A stretch of 64,000 nucleotides of DNA from Batillaria attramentaria (Eukaryota > Mollusca > Gastropoda > Batillariidae), in NCBI GenBank assembly GCA_018292915.2, contig JACVVK020000330.1:560001-624000 (forward strand), in the 5' to 3' direction. The number at the start of each line of letters is the position of its first letter. The first letter of the stretch is position 1. Position numbers and translations under genes: made by a program. Below, piece after piece: positions 62,013 through 64,000 of the stretch. Below the pieces are notes generated by a model that saw only the letters and a program-made list of their open reading frames with translations, had not been told where the DNA came from and did no database searches.

Positions 62013-62523
62013 TTCTAGGGATCAATAAATGTCTTATCTTCCGTCATCTCATCTCGTCTCGTTTTTGTCAAAATCACGCCACGTGCTATACGCCATTACG
62101 TCTGTACGTGTATAGGCGGCTGTGTGTCACGACGGTCCTTGTTGCAACGGCAGTGTCTTGCTGCACGTGCTTAAAGATCCAAGCTCCCAACAAAAAGCTT
62201 TCTGAAGTGTGAAAAAAATTTATAGAGTCGACCGTGCAAGCACAGTCAACTCTGTAACAGTTGCAGAGTTCACACATTGTCAAGAAACCGCGACAAAACC
62301 GTGCCGAAAAACTGCCCCCACTTCCTGTCGGGGTCCGTCCACGCTACTGTGCACATCTCCGTGCAGTGGTTATCCGTCTGTGCGGTGGTCATCACAGCAG
62401 CCGTGATCGAGTCAGTACTGTCCGCAGTGACCCCCATACAAGTCGTGTCACTTTTGAATTGGTCAGTGTCGCTCGTATGCCGTGCTGTCGCTGTCAGAAT
62501 GGCGCAACAAATGTTCACGGCAA

Positions 62524-62653
62524 GTTTTTTTGTTTTTGTTTTGTTTTTGTTTTTGTTGTTGTTGTTGTTGTTTTGTTTTGTTTTTGTTTGTTTGTTGTTG
62601 TTTTTTGTTTTTTGTTGTTTTGTTGTTGTTGTTTTTTTTTTGGGGGGGGGGGG
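62524..62653. repeat. T/G-only tract with T-to-G junction
   Basis: 130 bp of TTTTG/TTG units ending T10-G12 near 62632-62653. Frames on both strands are artefacts. Confidence 0.95.
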
Positions 62654-62964
62654 GATTTGCCAAAATGTGTGAGAAATGAAGAGCTCGCGGGCACTCAGAT
62701 TTGCCAAGCGCGTTTTATCGGCAACAACATCTCCAAATTTGCGGTTTTACTTTTGGTTCTGCAACCTCGAGCTGAAGTGTTTACGCAAGAAACAAAATTG
62801 CTTTCAAATACGTGTTTGCGCGGCGTTAAGCCCTAAATAACTAACTAACTAACTTTCAAATACGTGTACTTACCAGTAGTAGCATAGCTTGCGCCATGTC
62901 AGACATCGCTCAGTCGTCTAAACGGACGTATCCGCGGCGTGGTCACATAATGAGCCGGTGTAGG

Positions 62965-63142
62965 ATCCGGTCCGGTCCCCCCTCTGAAGCAGTCCCCCGG
63001 GGGACCAATTCGTGGCAAAAACTGCTCTATAATGGTCCCCCCTTAGACATCCAGCCTCGTTTTCGACTGGTCCCCCTGGGCGATTTTGGTCCCCCCTCGC
63101 ATCCAAAGTAGGCCCCCTCTCGAACTGGTCCCCCTCTTTTCT
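62965..63142. repeat. Cluster of GGTCCCCC motifs
   Basis: GGTCCCCC or one-base variants occur about seven times in 175 bp, with one CCCCCGGGGG palindrome near 62995. Spacing is irregular. Confidence 0.6.
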
Positions 63143-63228
63143 AACCAATGTAGAGCTATGTCAGTATTTATTTTTAACTTTATTGTTATAGTGTGTGTCA
63201 ACTCAGTAGAAAACGTGACTCTGGATCT

Positions 63229-63399
63229 CTCTCACACTCTCTCTCTCTCTCTCTCGCCCCCCACACTTTCTCTCCTCCCCCCATCTCTCAAACACACACA
63301 CACACACATTATGCACGCACGCACGCACGCGTGCACACTCACTCACGCACGCACGCACGCAAACACACACGCGCACACACACACACACACACACACACC
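63229..63399. repeat. Mixed CT, CA and CACG microsatellites
   Basis: (CT)n at 63231-63255, (CA)n at 63292-63308, GCAC/ACGC units to 63370, then (CA)n to 63399. Confidence 0.9.
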
Positions 63400-63483
63400 T
63401 CTTTCGTTATATGTATAATTATTTTCATTTTTGTACAGAGATGTTATTCAAGATGATCTTGAACTGGGTCAAGGTTACAGTGT

Positions 63484-63675
63484 CAAATCTAAACTTTTAA
63501 AAGTGATTTAACTTCGTAGATTTGCCGTTCTATGTAGCCTATACTTTTGTTTTTTTTATTTTCTCTTCTTTTTTTTTTGTGGGATGAGGAAACGGTCGCC
63601 ACTAAAAAACAAAAGTATAGGCTACATAGAACGGCAAATCTACGAAGTTAAATCACTTTTAAAAGTTTAGATTTG
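63484..63675. repeat. Perfect 72-bp inverted repeat with 48-nt loop
   Basis: The left arm 63484-63555 begins CAAATCTAAACTTTTAAAAG. The right arm 63604-63675 is its exact reverse complement. The loop 63556-63603 contains GTGGGATGAGGAAACGGTCG and recurs, with small changes, right after the right arm (63676-63728). Confidence 0.95.
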
Positions 63676-63728
63676 TTTTCTCTTTTCTTTTATTTATTTT
63701 TTTTGTGGGATGAGAAAACGGTCGCCAC

Positions 63729-64000
63729 GCTTCTTGACACGTCACGTGACTCGTGTCAAACATGCCTATAATTATAAGTACACGACAATTCATTCCGTAC
63801 TTGGGCCACCGAGGTTGAGATATTTGCTGCAGCCACCCTCTTGGACACGCCCGTGTATGTGTTCACAAGAGAGGCTCCAGGCCGACAACCTAGGTGGCTG
63901 AAATACGGGCCAGTTTGGCAATCGGCCCCATTGAAAACAGACAGAGTAATTTATATAATGAATCTTGGACATCACTTTGCTCCTGTTTTTTGTGTCACTC
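63729..64000. other. Right edge of window
   Basis: Nothing recognisable; short ORFs of random composition. Confidence 0.5.

Larger units (their letters stand above)
61706..64000. other. Right flank: repeats, no gene
   Basis: Upstream of R4. It contains an S2 SINE end, a T/G tract, a GGTCCCCC-rich stretch, CT/CA microsatellites and a long hairpin. No protein-like ORF is seen. Confidence 0.75.

Overview
This is a eukaryotic, animal window. Genes have GT-AG introns full of (TG)n and (TC)n microsatellites, tRNA-derived SINEs, TIR-type non-autonomous transposons and LINE remnants. The right half carries receptors of the GRL101 type (LDL-A plus leucine-rich-repeat GPCR, first described in a pond snail), so a gastropod or at least a mollusc is the best guess. 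That is inference; no taxonomic search was possible.

Left part (1-31760, + strand): the 3' part of a RIM-binding protein gene (RIMBP2-like), a presynaptic active-zone scaffold. Nineteen coding exons join in one continuous frame (1208 codons plus stop). They encode SH3-I, three fibronectin III domains, a low-complexity linker with 19 tandem pentapeptides, SH3-II and SH3-III, and a basic C-terminus. The 5' end lies outside the window. Introns hold nearly all the repeats.

Middle (31761-40640): 3' flank or UTR of that gene and intergenic DNA. No gene is recognisable. It holds a SINE with a 9-bp target duplication, a TIR element, and a dispersed repeat interrupted by a second SINE with a 12-bp target duplication.

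Right part (40640-61705): four paralogous multidomain seven-transmembrane receptors of about 1380-1430 residues. Order: R1 (+, 40644-44891), then R2 (-, 46173-52153, two exons), R3 (-, 52382-56668) and R4 (-, 57482-61705). R1, R3 and R4 are uninterrupted ORFs; R2 has one 1.8-kb intron. The ectodomain order is signal peptide, Ser/Thr-rich stalk, CUB (two in R2-R4, degenerate in R1), LDL-A, C-type-lectin-like domain, several LDL-A modules, leucine-rich repeats, then a rhodopsin-type 7TM. A 401-bp block coding LDL-A/LDL-A/LRR-N-cap is about 98% identical in R2, R3 and R4 while the rest has diverged to family-level similarity, which points to gene conversion. R2 and R3 keep the class-A signalling motifs; R1 and R4 have lost several, so they may be non-canonical or decoy receptors.

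Right end (61706-64000): repeats only, including a perfect 72-bp inverted repeat with a 48-nt loop.
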